Shown: positions 8,848-18,778 of the stretch, one piece after another
How positions within the stretch are numbered: position 1 is the stretch's first letter
Layout: each line of letters begins with the position of its first letter
Source of the DNA: CAZEVY01 sp964515555
GTDB taxonomy: Bacteria > Acidobacteriota > Terriglobia > Bryobacterales > Bryobacteraceae
Length of the DNA stretch: 64,000 bases
Assembly: GCA_964515555.1 (NCBI GenBank)
Contig: CAZEVY010000006.1
Coordinates: forward strand, 52,666-116,665
Direction of reading: 5' to 3'
The notes under the pieces: model-generated
Told to the model about the DNA's origin: nothing
The model's input: the letters and a program-made list of their open reading frames with translations, nothing else
Database searches by the model: none
Position numbers and translations under genes: made by a program

Positions 8848-9669
8848 TTACTGAACGGCGATGGTCGCCTGATCGGTCGAGGTAATGCCGCCCTGGACCA
8901 ACTGGATTGGAACGGCTCCGCCCGGCGCGACCCCCGCGGGTACGGCGACGTTGAGCTGATAGACTCCCGGAAACTGGGGCGACAGTCCGGCGAAGAAGAC
9001 CTCGGCTTCGCGTCCGCCGATGAGAACCCGCGGACGGGTCACGCAATGCCGCAGCGTGGTAGGACCGCCCGGCTCTCCGTTACCGACCGGCGGATCCACC
9101 GCTCCGAGTCCGGTGCCGAGAATGATCAGCGCCGCCCCCGCCGTCGTCGCGTGAGTGGTGAGACCGGGGATCGCGCCGGGGGGCGCGGCCAGCGTTCCGT
9201 CGGCGTTGATCGCGATCGCGTGACCCACTCCGCCGCCCACCGTGAAGATGCCGGGGTTGAACTCGGCGATCGGCACATTGGTGGGAGCCGACGATTGCGT
9301 TCCGCGTCGCACGACGATCTGCGCGTTGCCCGTCGCCGTCGACCAAGGCACCTGCGCGTTGATCTGGCCCTGCGAGATAAACAACAGCGGGGCCGGGACG
9401 TTGTTGAACGTCACCGCGAGGTCTACGTCGACTTGCGGCGTCTCACCGCAGCTCCTCGGTACCCGCACCGACAGGGGAACTGTACACGCCACGGCCAACT
9501 CGCTCGCGAGATTGCTGCCGAAAATCGCCACCAACGCGCCGGCGCTGACCGCCTGGTTGCGCGCGAAGCTGGCCGCGTTCAGCACGCCGCCTTCCGGCAC
9601 CGCGGGCGCCTGCGCTGCCGCAACGGACGTGAACACCACCAAGGAGCCTAGGACGCGAAGCCGCATCAT
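8848..9669 (-). CDS. Secreted TIGR03437-family protein
   Basis: A 273-aa exported protein: signal peptide 'LRVLGSLVVFTSVAAAQA', then the opening typical of this family, 'GGVLNAASFARNQAVSAGAL' with 'IFGSNLA'. The C-terminal beta-rich domain includes 'INAQVPW', 'FNPGIFT', 'ILGTGLG' and 'PGVYQLNV'. TIGR03437 domains are abundant in Solibacter-type acidobacteria, often at the end of large surface proteins; the function is unknown. Here the domain stands almost alone. It is convergent with the sugar transferase (three bases between stops). ATG 9669 is preferred to further upstream codons because a TATCAT hexamer (complement of 9679-9684) lies nine bases away. Confidence 0.8.
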   Translation of the reverse strand: MMRLRVLGSLVVFTSVAAAQAPAVPEGGVLNAASFARNQAVSAGALVAIFGSNLASELAVACTVPLSVRVPRSCGETPQVDVDLAVTFNNVPAPLLFISQGQINAQVPWSTATGNAQIVVRRGTQSSAPTNVPIAEFNPGIFTVGGGVGHAIAINADGTLAAPPGAIPGLTTHATTAGAALIILGTGLGAVDPPVGNGEPGGPTTLRHCVTRPRVLIGGREAEVFFAGLSPQFPGVYQLNVAVPAGVAPGGAVPIQLVQGGITSTDQATIAVQ

Positions 9670-9678
9670 GCTATTCCG

Positions 9679-9684
9679 ATGATA
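9679..9684 (-). promoter_or_regulatory. Putative -10 (TATCAT) of the TIGR03437 gene
   Basis: The minus-strand TATCAT is nine bases before ATG 9669, giving a predicted three-base leader. Confidence 0.35.
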
Positions 9685-9719
9685 GAGGAACGCGACGGGC
9701 CGCGACAAGACGGGCGGTG

Positions 9720-11435
9720 TTAATTCCTCTGGCGCGCGCGGATTCGCTCGAGCGTCGCGGCGACCTCGGAGTTCCTGCCGGCGTTGAGCTCGGCGGCGAT
9801 GTCCGCTTCGCGCGCCGCCTCATCAATGCGGCCGGCGAGTTCGAGCGTCTGCGCCAGCGTCCAGTGCGGTTTGAACCAGTGCGGCGCCCAGGCGATCGCT
9901 TCCCGCAGCGAACGCTCCACTCCTGCCGCATCGCCGCGCAGTGCCTCGAAGCCCGCGAGGCTATACCACGCGTTGTGGCGGTCCTCGGCCGATTCGGTGG
10001 CGCGCCGTGCAGCCTGGTAAGCCTGCTCGACGCCGCGAGCGCCGGAGAGGAACTGGCGCGACGAACGGGCGGCTTCGAGCAGTCGGCGCGAGTACCAGAG
10101 GTCGGGCGAGCCGCCGGGGGGGCGATGATGCCCGGCGTACCGCTCGATGGCGGCATCGACGCGGTCGGCGTCGAGGTCGCGCCGGACGACAGCGAGCGAT
10201 CGGTCGGCGACGAGGAGGGAGGCAGCGTATACAAGGAAGGCCGCGGCGGGTGGGGCGGCGCTCCAGCGGCGCGCCGGGCCTCCAGGCCCGGACCCGGCGA
10301 GCAGGAATATCGCCAGGTACGTCGCCAGTGCCGTGGCCGCGGTGAAAGCCGTAAACTGCTGCGCGACCAGCAGCGCGACCAGCGCCGCGCCCATCGGGGG
10401 ATCGGCGAACGCCCGCCTCAGCGCCATCGCGCACAGTGCGGCGAGAATCAGAAGCCCCGGCGCGCCTTGCGAGACGAAGGCGTCGACGAACAGGTTGTGC
10501 GGCGACTCGTAGAAGAAATCCGGGTACGCCTTGGCCAACTCCGGCGACTGCCGTTTGGGGAACTCGGTCGCGAACGCCTCCGGACCGAAGCCCACCAGCG
10601 GCCGCTCGAGCGCCATCCGCGCCGCGTCGCGCCAAAGCAGCATTCGAGCGCCGCCGAAGGCGTCTTCGGCCGACCATAGCACTCGGCTGCGGAGCGCGCG
10701 TCCCGCGGGCGAGGCGACGAACGCGACGGCGATCGCAGCTACCACCGCGGCGCGCTTCGCCGACGGACGCCAACCGCGGACCAGCAGCAGCGCGCCACCG
10801 GCCGCCACCGCGAGGATCGCGGCGCGCGTTCCGCTCAGGACGATCGTGGCGGCAGCGAGCATCGCGACGCCGCTAGCGGCGGATCGCCACGCCCGCGCCG
10901 TCTCCCGCGATCGCAGGTCCACCGCCGCAAACAGCACAAGCAGCAGCCACGTCGCCGCATATGCAGCGTGGCCGAGCGTCGAGGGCGGCCGCACGATCTG
11001 GCGCGTGCCTTCGCCAGCGTGATAGGCGGACTTCGGGAGCCACGGGTCGACTCCGAAGTACTGCGCGATGCCGTAGATCGCCACGGCGCAGCCGGTGATC
11101 GTGAGAGCACGCAGCAGATCTCGGCGCGCGTCGCCTTCGGCGGCAAGCCGCGCCAGCGCCCACGCGAACAGGATCGCGGCGGCGTGCGTGACCAGGCCGA
11201 ATCGCCGCCAGTTCGAGCCGCCGAGCGAAAGCCCCGGGTGCTCCGAGAGCGCGGTCGCGACGGCCAGGGAGCCGATCAGGACCAGCGGGATCGCTGAAAG
11301 CCGAGCGGCCATCAGCGCCACGGCTCCACCGGCCAAAATGAGCGCGACCTTGGGAGTGACGTCGAAGTAGAAGAGCCAGCCCGGCGCGATGGCGAGCGGC
11401 ACGAGCGCGAAAATCGCGATCAGCGCGCGGGTCAT
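9720..11435 (-). CDS. O-antigen ligase/polymerase-like membrane protein with C-terminal TPR
   Basis: A 571-aa protein with about ten membrane helices in the first 430 residues and a soluble C-terminus with TPR-like repeats (about 440-571, e.g. 'AWYSLAGFEALRGDAAGVERSLREAI' region). The periplasmic loop motif 'RMALERPLVGFGPEAFATEFPK' and 'SPHNLFVDAFVSQG' match the Wzy_C (O-antigen ligase/polymerase) family, which joins or polymerises lipid-linked glycans at the outer face of the inner membrane. The start at 11435 is set by the first hydrophobic helix and a TAGTGT hexamer, although the frame is open upstream. It runs divergently from the Wzz-like gene with only 21 bases between start codons. Confidence 0.85.
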   Translation of the reverse strand: MTRALIAIFALVPLAIAPGWLFYFDVTPKVALILAGGAVALMAARLSAIPLVLIGSLAVATALSEHPGLSLGGSNWRRFGLVTHAAAILFAWALARLAAEGDARRDLLRALTITGCAVAIYGIAQYFGVDPWLPKSAYHAGEGTRQIVRPPSTLGHAAYAATWLLLVLFAAVDLRSRETARAWRSAASGVAMLAAATIVLSGTRAAILAVAAGGALLLVRGWRPSAKRAAVVAAIAVAFVASPAGRALRSRVLWSAEDAFGGARMLLWRDAARMALERPLVGFGPEAFATEFPKRQSPELAKAYPDFFYESPHNLFVDAFVSQGAPGLLILAALCAMALRRAFADPPMGAALVALLVAQQFTAFTAATALATYLAIFLLAGSGPGGPARRWSAAPPAAAFLVYAASLLVADRSLAVVRRDLDADRVDAAIERYAGHHRPPGGSPDLWYSRRLLEAARSSRQFLSGARGVEQAYQAARRATESAEDRHNAWYSLAGFEALRGDAAGVERSLREAIAWAPHWFKPHWTLAQTLELAGRIDEAAREADIAAELNAGRNSEVAATLERIRARQRN

Positions 11436-11441
11436 GTACGA

Positions 11442-11448
11442 TACACTA
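11442..11448. promoter_or_regulatory. Overlapping divergent -10 elements between ligase and Wzz-like genes
   Basis: TACACT on the plus strand (11442-11447) lies nine bases before ATG 11457. On the minus strand TAGTGT (complement of 11443-11448) lies seven bases before ATG 11435. The two hexamers share five base pairs, so the two directions would compete for polymerase. Confidence 0.4.
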
Positions 11449-11456
11449 TCCCACGC

Positions 11457-12272
11457 ATGCCCGAATCCCCGGATGTCTGCTCGTACCTGGCGCATGTCCG
11501 GGGGCGATGGCGCTTCGTCGCGGCGGCGTGCGCCGTGGCCGCGGCGCTGGCGCTGGGGGCCAGCCTGTGGATGCCGGCCGAATACACGGCCACGGCCAGA
11601 ATCCTCATCGAGCCGCCGGCCACGGGGTCGGCGATGGCGGTCAGCCCGATTTATCTCGAAATGCTGCGGAGTTATGAGCATTTCGCGTTGAGTGACAATT
11701 TATTCAGCCGGGCATTGGAGAAATTCGACCTTCGCAAGTCGAGACCGGGCCGCACGATCGAATCCTGGAAGCGCGCCGTGCTGGAGGTGGAGACGCCGCG
11801 CAATACGCGCATCCTCGAAATCCGCGTGAAGCTCCCCGATCCGAAGAGAGCCCAGGCCATGGCCCAATTCCTCGCCGAAGAAACCGTCCGCGCCACGCGT
11901 GCCGTGGGCGACGAGAGCGAGCAGGAGGCGATTGTGAAGATGGAGGCGCAAGTCAAATCGCTCGACGAGGAGCTGAACCGCATGGGCATCGCGCCGGAAC
12001 AGCGAATTCTCCGCCGAGAGGCGCGCGACGTGCGCCGCAGCGGCGTCGAGGTGGCGTACGACCTGGTGCGGCAGCGGCTCGAAGAGGCGCGTGCGGCCTC
12101 GGGGGCGCGAGGCGAGCGGCTGCGGCTGGTCGACCCCGGTATCGTCCCGGAAAGCCCGACGTCGCCCAAGGTGCGCCGCAACGTTTTCGTCGCGGTGCTG
12201 TTCGCCTTCGCCGCCTCGCTCCTCTACCTCACGATCGGGTTCGCGATCGATGCCCAGCGCCGCGGCGATTGA
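11457..12272 (+). CDS. Wzz-like polysaccharide chain-length determinant
   Basis: A 271-aa protein with two membrane helices (about 21-40 and 240-262) enclosing a periplasmic domain with a predicted coiled coil (about 145-215: 'EAIVKMEAQVKSLDEEL', 'RQRLEEARAA'). The stretch 'YTATARILIEPPA' and the 'VDPGIVPESPTSPKVRRN' motif before the second helix are typical of the Wzz/polysaccharide co-polymerase family, which sets polymer length with a Wzy polymerase. It lacks a cytoplasmic tyrosine kinase domain. Its end overlaps the next gene by 23 bases, pairing it with the ligase/polymerase-like protein downstream. Confidence 0.88.
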   Translation: MPESPDVCSYLAHVRGRWRFVAAACAVAAALALGASLWMPAEYTATARILIEPPATGSAMAVSPIYLEMLRSYEHFALSDNLFSRALEKFDLRKSRPGRTIESWKRAVLEVETPRNTRILEIRVKLPDPKRAQAMAQFLAEETVRATRAVGDESEQEAIVKMEAQVKSLDEELNRMGIAPEQRILRREARDVRRSGVEVAYDLVRQRLEEARAASGARGERLRLVDPGIVPESPTSPKVRRNVFVAVLFAFAASLLYLTIGFAIDAQRRGD

Positions 12273-13716
12273 CGCGCGACCGGCCGTCGTCGCGGCGGCG
12301 TTGGGCGCCTGGGGCGCCTCAGTGGCACTCGCGCCGGACTGGGCGTCGCGGCTGGCGCTGGCAGCACCAGCCCTGGCCGTCGCAGGATACTGGGCCGCGC
12401 TGCGTATCGCTCCGCGCTGGGTGGAGTGGTTCCTGTTTGCCGCGTTATTGCTCCCGCCGCTCCCGGTCGCGCTGGGCGACTCCGGTCCGCACGCGGGGCT
12501 GGCGCTGGCGGCGCTTGGGCTGGTGGCGGGCGCCATCGGGTGGCGCGAATGGCGCGGGCGGGTCGAGCCGATCGAGTGGTCGTTCGTTGCCTACTGGCTG
12601 GCGTTGCTCGGGAGCGCGGCGATGGCGGTGGCATGGTCCGGCGGCCGGATCGGCGCGCTCACGCTGGCGCGCGTCGGATTGTTCGGTATCGGGATCTACC
12701 TGTACTTCTACACCGCGCACGGACCCGGCGCGGCGATGCGCGCGAGGTCGTGGGGCGTCGCGAAGTGGCTCTACCGCGCGGCGGTGGCCTCGGCGCTGTT
12801 CGCCTGCGTCGACTTCTACTTTCAGTGGCCGGCGCCGGCGGGATTCGGCGAGCAGTTCGTGTGGCTGGCGGGCGGAGTCTATCGGCGCGCGCAAGGCGTC
12901 TTCTACGAGGCGAGCACGCTGGGCAACGTGTGCGCGTTCTTCCTAGCGATGGCGGCGGTGAGCCTGACGCGCCGCGAGTCGCCGCTGGGCCGCGTGGAGT
13001 CGGTCGCCGGCGCCGCGGTGCTGTTCGCGGCGGTGGTGCTCTCGTTCTCTCGCGCGACGCTGCTGAACCTGGCGGCCGCGGGCGCGGCGCTAGTCTACCT
13101 GAACCGCGGGCGCGTGCGATGGGCGCGGCTGGGCGCGGCGCTGGCGGCGGCGGGCGCCGGCGGAGTCGCGGCGGCTTACTACGCGATGCCGCAACTGGTC
13201 GACTTCTACTGGCGGCGGCTGTGGGGGTCGCTCGACGCGGCGGCGTCGGAAGGCGGCGCGGTGCTTTCGGGGCGAATGGAGAACTGGAGTCACCTGCTCG
13301 CGTGGCTGTGGGAGAACCCGTGGCACGCGGTGGCCGGCGTCGGGTATAAGACGCTGGCGTATTCCGATGTCACGGGACGCGCCGTGGTCGCCGACAATGC
13401 GTTTCTGAGCGCGCTCGCCGAGACCGGGGTGATCGGCCTGGCGGCGATGGTCGCCTTCAGCTACGCGATTCTGCGAAGGGGCTTCCGCGCCGCTCGCAGC
13501 CCGGACGCGCGGGTTTCGTTCTTCGGAACGTGGATCGCGTGCTTCTGGGTGGGCGAACTCGTCCAGATGCTGTCGGGCGACCTGCTGACCTACTGGCGCG
13601 CGCTCCCGCTGTACTTCTGGGCGCTGGCGTGCGCGGACGACGGGACCCCGCGGGGAGATTCAGGGAACGCCCAGGACCACGGCCGGACCGCTCCCTCTGG
13701 TCGCGGCTCTGTGTGA
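12250..13716 (+). CDS. O-antigen ligase/polymerase-like membrane protein
   Basis: A 488-aa polytopic membrane protein (about 11-12 helices). It shows 'GVFYEASTLGNVCAFFLAMAAV', a conserved arginine region 'LSFSRATLLNLA' and, in the large periplasmic loop, 'SGRMENWSHLLAWLWENPWHAVAGVGYKTLAY' followed by 'VADNAFLSALAETG', all as in Wzy_C family proteins. It probably polymerises or ligates the glycan whose length the overlapping Wzz-like gene sets. The ATG at 12250 is 23 bases inside that gene; the frame is open further upstream but encodes low-complexity arginine/serine sequence. The final 25 residues are polar and read into the start of an intergenic repeat. Confidence 0.85.
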   Translation: MPSAAAIDARPAVVAAALGAWGASVALAPDWASRLALAAPALAVAGYWAALRIAPRWVEWFLFAALLLPPLPVALGDSGPHAGLALAALGLVAGAIGWREWRGRVEPIEWSFVAYWLALLGSAAMAVAWSGGRIGALTLARVGLFGIGIYLYFYTAHGPGAAMRARSWGVAKWLYRAAVASALFACVDFYFQWPAPAGFGEQFVWLAGGVYRRAQGVFYEASTLGNVCAFFLAMAAVSLTRRESPLGRVESVAGAAVLFAAVVLSFSRATLLNLAAAGAALVYLNRGRVRWARLGAALAAAGAGGVAAAYYAMPQLVDFYWRRLWGSLDAAASEGGAVLSGRMENWSHLLAWLWENPWHAVAGVGYKTLAYSDVTGRAVVADNAFLSALAETGVIGLAAMVAFSYAILRRGFRAARSPDARVSFFGTWIACFWVGELVQMLSGDLLTYWRALPLYFWALACADDGTPRGDSGNAQDHGRTAPSGRGSV

Positions 13717-13744
13717 GCTTCCGAGCCGCGACCGCAGGGCGGCC
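13685..13744. repeat. Dispersed inverted repeat, full copy (family copy A)
   Basis: Left arm GGACCGCTCCCTCTGGTCGC... (13685-13709) and right arm 13723-13744 pair as a hairpin. The inner 11 bp, GGTCGCGGCTC against GAGCCGCGACC, are perfect, and the outer part pairs apart from small differences. The loop is 13 bases. The left arm is 23/25 identical to 29926-29950 and recurs with one indel at 31460-31484. The left arm overlaps the last codons of the ligase gene, so the hairpin may also act in its 3' end. The rest of the 264-base gap up to typA shows no credible gene. Confidence 0.7.
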
Positions 13745-13980
13745 ATGAGCCTGGTTCGGGACAGCTCTGGCGCACTCGCGTGGGTTTATCCGGACGTCGC
13801 GCGCCTGGCGGCGCGGACTGCCGCTGGCCCTCTCAACTCGGAATTGCGAGGCGCCGCCGAGGCTGAAGGAGTGCTCGCCGTGGGAGTTGAGCGCAGCGCG
13901 GGTGGCGCCTCGTGGCGCCTTCCTCAATAGCGCCCGCCCTCGCCGCGGTAACCTGAAGGGGCGTCCCCCGCCACCCGCTC

Positions 13981-15771
<1,791 letters not shown>

Positions 15772-15786
15772 GCGGCGCGGACCGCG

Positions 15787-16284
15787 CTACATGCCTTCGT
15801 CGCCGCTGGGGCCGTAAATGCTCGGGACCTTCGCGCCCATCGGGCGCAGGTACGCCGACAACTGCCCGCGGTGATGAATCATGTGGTTGTTCAGGAACCC
15901 GACATAGAGTCCGACGGGCATGTTGAACATGCCGAAGAAGTCGACCGGCTTGGCGAGGTCGGCCGCGCTCATGGTCTTCACGGCGGCGACGCCTTCGGCG
16001 ACGTTCTTCTCGTACCACTTGACCATGTCGGCGATCGTCTTGACTTCATCGGGAATCGGCTCGCCCTCGAAGGGGAACGACTGGTTGCGGATGCCCTTCA
16101 GAAACCACACGTCGGTGAAGACGATGTGCCAGGCCAGCTCGCGCGCCGTGCGATTGGTCGGGTGCGGCCGGTAGTCGCTCTTCGCGTCCGGCACGGCGCC
16201 GACCACTTTCGCGGTCGTCTTGAACTCGTTGTCGAGCTGCTGGAGCGTGGCGTGGACGAGGAACTGCACTTGTTCGGGTTGCAT
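15787..16284 (-). CDS. DinB-superfamily protein
   Basis: A 165-aa four-helix DinB-like protein. The likely metal-binding histidines are in 'ELAWHIVFTD' and 'NNHMIHHRGQLSAYLRPMG', as in the DinB/YfiT-like group. Members are metal-dependent transferases or of unknown role, often linked to damage or thiol chemistry; no specific reaction can be assigned. ATG 16284 is preferred since the motif pattern begins directly with 'EQVQFLVHATLQQLDNEF'; an AAGGAG lies twelve bases upstream. An alternative ATG at 16347 would add 21 polar residues and run into the tyrS start region. A minus-strand TATACT (complement of 16332-16337) could be its -10. Confidence 0.8.
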   Translation of the reverse strand: MQPEQVQFLVHATLQQLDNEFKTTAKVVGAVPDAKSDYRPHPTNRTARELAWHIVFTDVWFLKGIRNQSFPFEGEPIPDEVKTIADMVKWYEKNVAEGVAAVKTMSAADLAKPVDFFGMFNMPVGLYVGFLNNHMIHHRGQLSAYLRPMGAKVPSIYGPSGDEGM

Positions 16285-16347
16285 GAGGTCGGGGTTCTCC
16301 TTGGCGGAATTGTGCGCTGGTTCACTAGAGAGTATACCGAGGTTCAC

Positions 16348-16353
16348 TACAAT
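16348..16353 (+). promoter_or_regulatory. Putative -10 (TACAAT) overlapping the annotated tyrS ATG
   Basis: TACAAT includes the AT of ATG 16352. If it is the -10, transcription would start near 16360 and the first usable codon would be the in-frame GTG at 16361, giving a leaderless mRNA. Confidence 0.4.
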
Positions 16354-17554
16354 GGAACGAGTGACCCGCCTTTCGATTGAGGACCAGCTCGCCTACCTGC
16401 GCAAGGGACTCGCCGAGCTTATCCGCGAGGAGGACCTGCGCGAACGCCTGGTTCAGGCCGCGGCCGCCGGCCGCCCTCTGCGGGTGAAGGCGGGCTTCGA
16501 CCCGACCGCGCCGGACCTGCACCTGGGCCACACCGTGCTGCTGCGCAAGATGAAGCACTTCCAGGACCTCGGGCATACCGTGATTTTTCTGATCGGCGAC
16601 GCCACCGGCCTCATCGGCGACCCCACCGGCCGCAACGTCACGCGCCCGCCGATGACGCGCGAGGAGATCGCCGCCAACGCCGAGACCTACAAGGCGCAGG
16701 TGTTCCGGATTCTCGATCCGGAGAAGACCGAAATCCGATTCAACAGCGAGTGGCTGGAGCCGCTCAAGTACTTCGAGATGGTGAAGCTGTGCTCGAAGTA
16801 CACGGTCGCGCGCCTGCTCGAGCGCGACGATTTCTCGAAGCGCTTCAAGGAAGGCACGCCGATTTCCCTGCACGAGTTGCTGTATCCCATCGCGCAGGCC
16901 TACGATTCCGTCATGCTGCGCTGCGACGTGGAGATGGGCGGCACCGACCAGAAGTTCAACCTGCTCGCCGGGCGCGAGATTCAGCGCGACTTCGGCCAGC
17001 CGCCGCAGATCGTCGCCACGGTTCCGATTCTCGAGGGTCTCGACGGCGTCGAAAAGATGTCGAAGTCGAAGGGCAACTATGTCGGCATCACCGAGACGCC
17101 GCGCGACATGTTCAATAAGCTGATGTCGGTCCCCGACACGCTGCTCTATCGTTACTACGAGCTGCTGACCGACAAGAGCCTCGCCGAGATCGGCGAGGTT
17201 CGCAAGCTGCATCCGCGCGAGGCCAAGCTGCAACTGGCGCGGCTGGTGGTGACCGGCTTCCACTCGGCCGCGGAGGCCGCCGAGGCGGCCGTGGAGTGGG
17301 AGCGCGTAGTGAGCCGCGGCGAGGCGCCCGCCGATCTCGAGGTAGTGCGCCTGGGTCCGGACGTCCTGCGCATCGACAAGGTTCTGGCGCGCGCCGGACT
17401 GGCCGAATCCGTCAGCGAGGCGACGCGGAAGATCAAGGCGGGCGCGGTGGAGGTCGACGGCGCGCGCATCACCACGGTGGTGCAACTGGCCTCGCCGGGC
17501 GACTACGTGATCCGGCTGGGCCGCAACTGGCGGCGCGTGATCGTCGAGGCATGA
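16352..17554 (+). CDS. tyrS: Tyrosyl-tRNA synthetase (TyrZ-like, KMSKS type)
   Basis: A 400-aa class I aminoacyl-tRNA synthetase that charges tRNA-Tyr. The HIGH motif reads 'PDLHLGHTVLL', the signature loop 'EKMSKSKGN', and a C-terminal S4 RNA-binding domain begins at about 340 ('LRIDKVLARAGLAESVSEATRKI'). The KMSKS form marks the TyrZ-like branch rather than the KFGKT TyrS branch. The start could be ATG 16352 or, if the overlapping TACAAT is a -10, GTG 16361. Its stop overlaps the ABC permease start in ATGA, linking it to the next genes. Confidence 0.96.
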   Translation: MERVTRLSIEDQLAYLRKGLAELIREEDLRERLVQAAAAGRPLRVKAGFDPTAPDLHLGHTVLLRKMKHFQDLGHTVIFLIGDATGLIGDPTGRNVTRPPMTREEIAANAETYKAQVFRILDPEKTEIRFNSEWLEPLKYFEMVKLCSKYTVARLLERDDFSKRFKEGTPISLHELLYPIAQAYDSVMLRCDVEMGGTDQKFNLLAGREIQRDFGQPPQIVATVPILEGLDGVEKMSKSKGNYVGITETPRDMFNKLMSVPDTLLYRYYELLTDKSLAEIGEVRKLHPREAKLQLARLVVTGFHSAAEAAEAAVEWERVVSRGEAPADLEVVRLGPDVLRIDKVLARAGLAESVSEATRKIKAGAVEVDGARITTVVQLASPGDYVIRLGRNWRRVIVEA

Positions 17555-18777
17555 TCCCGGTCCGCGACATTCTGGTGGAGTCGCTGGCGGCGCTGCGCGC
17601 CTACCGGATGCGCACGCTGCTGACGATGCTCGGCCTGACGATGGGCGTCGCCACCATCATCACGGTGATGACGCTGATTCAGGGCGCGAACCTCTACGTC
17701 GAGCAGAAGATCGCCAATCTCGGGACCAACGTGTTCCAGATTACGCGGCTGCCCACCGCGTCCACCGACTTCACGCTCATCATGAAGGCGCTGCGCTACA
17801 AGTACATCGCGCCGGACGACGCTCAGGCCGTGGCCGAGCAGTGTCCGCACTGCGCGCAAGTTGGCACGAGCGCCAGCAATTCCGTTCGCGTCCGCCATCG
17901 GGACCGCGAACTCGCCGACGTCACCTTCACCGGCCAGAGCGCCAACATGGCGTCGATCGACACCACCCAGGTGGTGCACGGGAGATTCTTCACCGATCCG
18001 GAGGAGACGCACTCGGCCTACGTCTGCGTGATCGGCGCCAAACTGGTCGACGAGTTCTTCACCGGCGAGGACCCGCTCGGCCGCGTGATCCGCGTGGGGC
18101 CGGACGAGTTCACCGTGGTGGGCGTGTACGAGAGAATCGGCTCCATCCTGGGACGCGAGCGCGACGCCTTCCTCGTGGTTCCCATGACCACCTACGGCAA
18201 AGTGCGCGGATCGCGCTTCAGCGCCAACATGCACGTGATGGCGGCGGGCGGCGGATCGGCGTTCGAATCGGCGCAGGACGAGGCGCGGCTGGCGCTGCGC
18301 GCGCGGCGCGGCCGCACCGGGACGCAGGAGGACGACTTCTTCATTTCTACGGCGTCCACCTACATCTCGCTCTACCAGAGCATCAGCGTGGCGTTCTTCG
18401 CGGTGTTCCTGATGGTGAGCGCGATCTCGTCGGTGGTGGGCGGCATCGTGATCATGAACGTGATGCTGGTGAGCGTGGTCGAGCGCACCAAGGAGATCGG
18501 CGTGCGGCGCGCGCTCGGCGCCACGCAGGCGGATATCCGGCGGCAGTTCCTCACGGAAAGCCTGGTGCAGTGCGTGATCGGCGGCTCGTTCGGCATTCTG
18601 GGGGGCTTCGTGGCGGCGCTGGCGCTGCGCAGCGCGACCGATTTTCCGGCGTCGGTGCAGACCTGGGTGGCGATGCTCGGCCTGGCCATCAGCTCGGCCA
18701 TCGGCCTGTTCTTCGGCATCTATCCGGCGACGCGGGCGGCGCGGCTCGACCCGGTCGCCGCGCTAAGGAGCGAATAA
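17551..18777 (+). CDS. MacB-like ABC transporter permease
   Basis: A 408-aa permease of the MacB/LolE-type family: N-terminal helix ('TMLGLTMGVATIITVMTLIQG'), a large periplasmic MacB_PCD domain (about 45-270) and three C-terminal helices of the FtsX domain with 'SVVERTKEIGVRRALGATQADIRRQF'. Such proteins drive mechanotransmission or lipoprotein/peptide export across the envelope and need a separate ATPase. None is encoded next to it. It starts in an ATGA overlap with tyrS and is followed by a paralogous permease one base after its stop, so the two may form a heterodimer. Confidence 0.9.
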   Translation: MIPVRDILVESLAALRAYRMRTLLTMLGLTMGVATIITVMTLIQGANLYVEQKIANLGTNVFQITRLPTASTDFTLIMKALRYKYIAPDDAQAVAEQCPHCAQVGTSASNSVRVRHRDRELADVTFTGQSANMASIDTTQVVHGRFFTDPEETHSAYVCVIGAKLVDEFFTGEDPLGRVIRVGPDEFTVVGVYERIGSILGRERDAFLVVPMTTYGKVRGSRFSANMHVMAAGGGSAFESAQDEARLALRARRGRTGTQEDDFFISTASTYISLYQSISVAFFAVFLMVSAISSVVGGIVIMNVMLVSVVERTKEIGVRRALGATQADIRRQFLTESLVQCVIGGSFGILGGFVAALALRSATDFPASVQTWVAMLGLAISSAIGLFFGIYPATRAARLDPVAALRSE

Positions 18778-18778
18778 C

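Noticed and set aside
13745..13930. Possible 61-codon gene between the ligase-like gene and typA
   Set aside because: No motif, no ribosome binding site, and it starts in the arm of the dispersed repeat.
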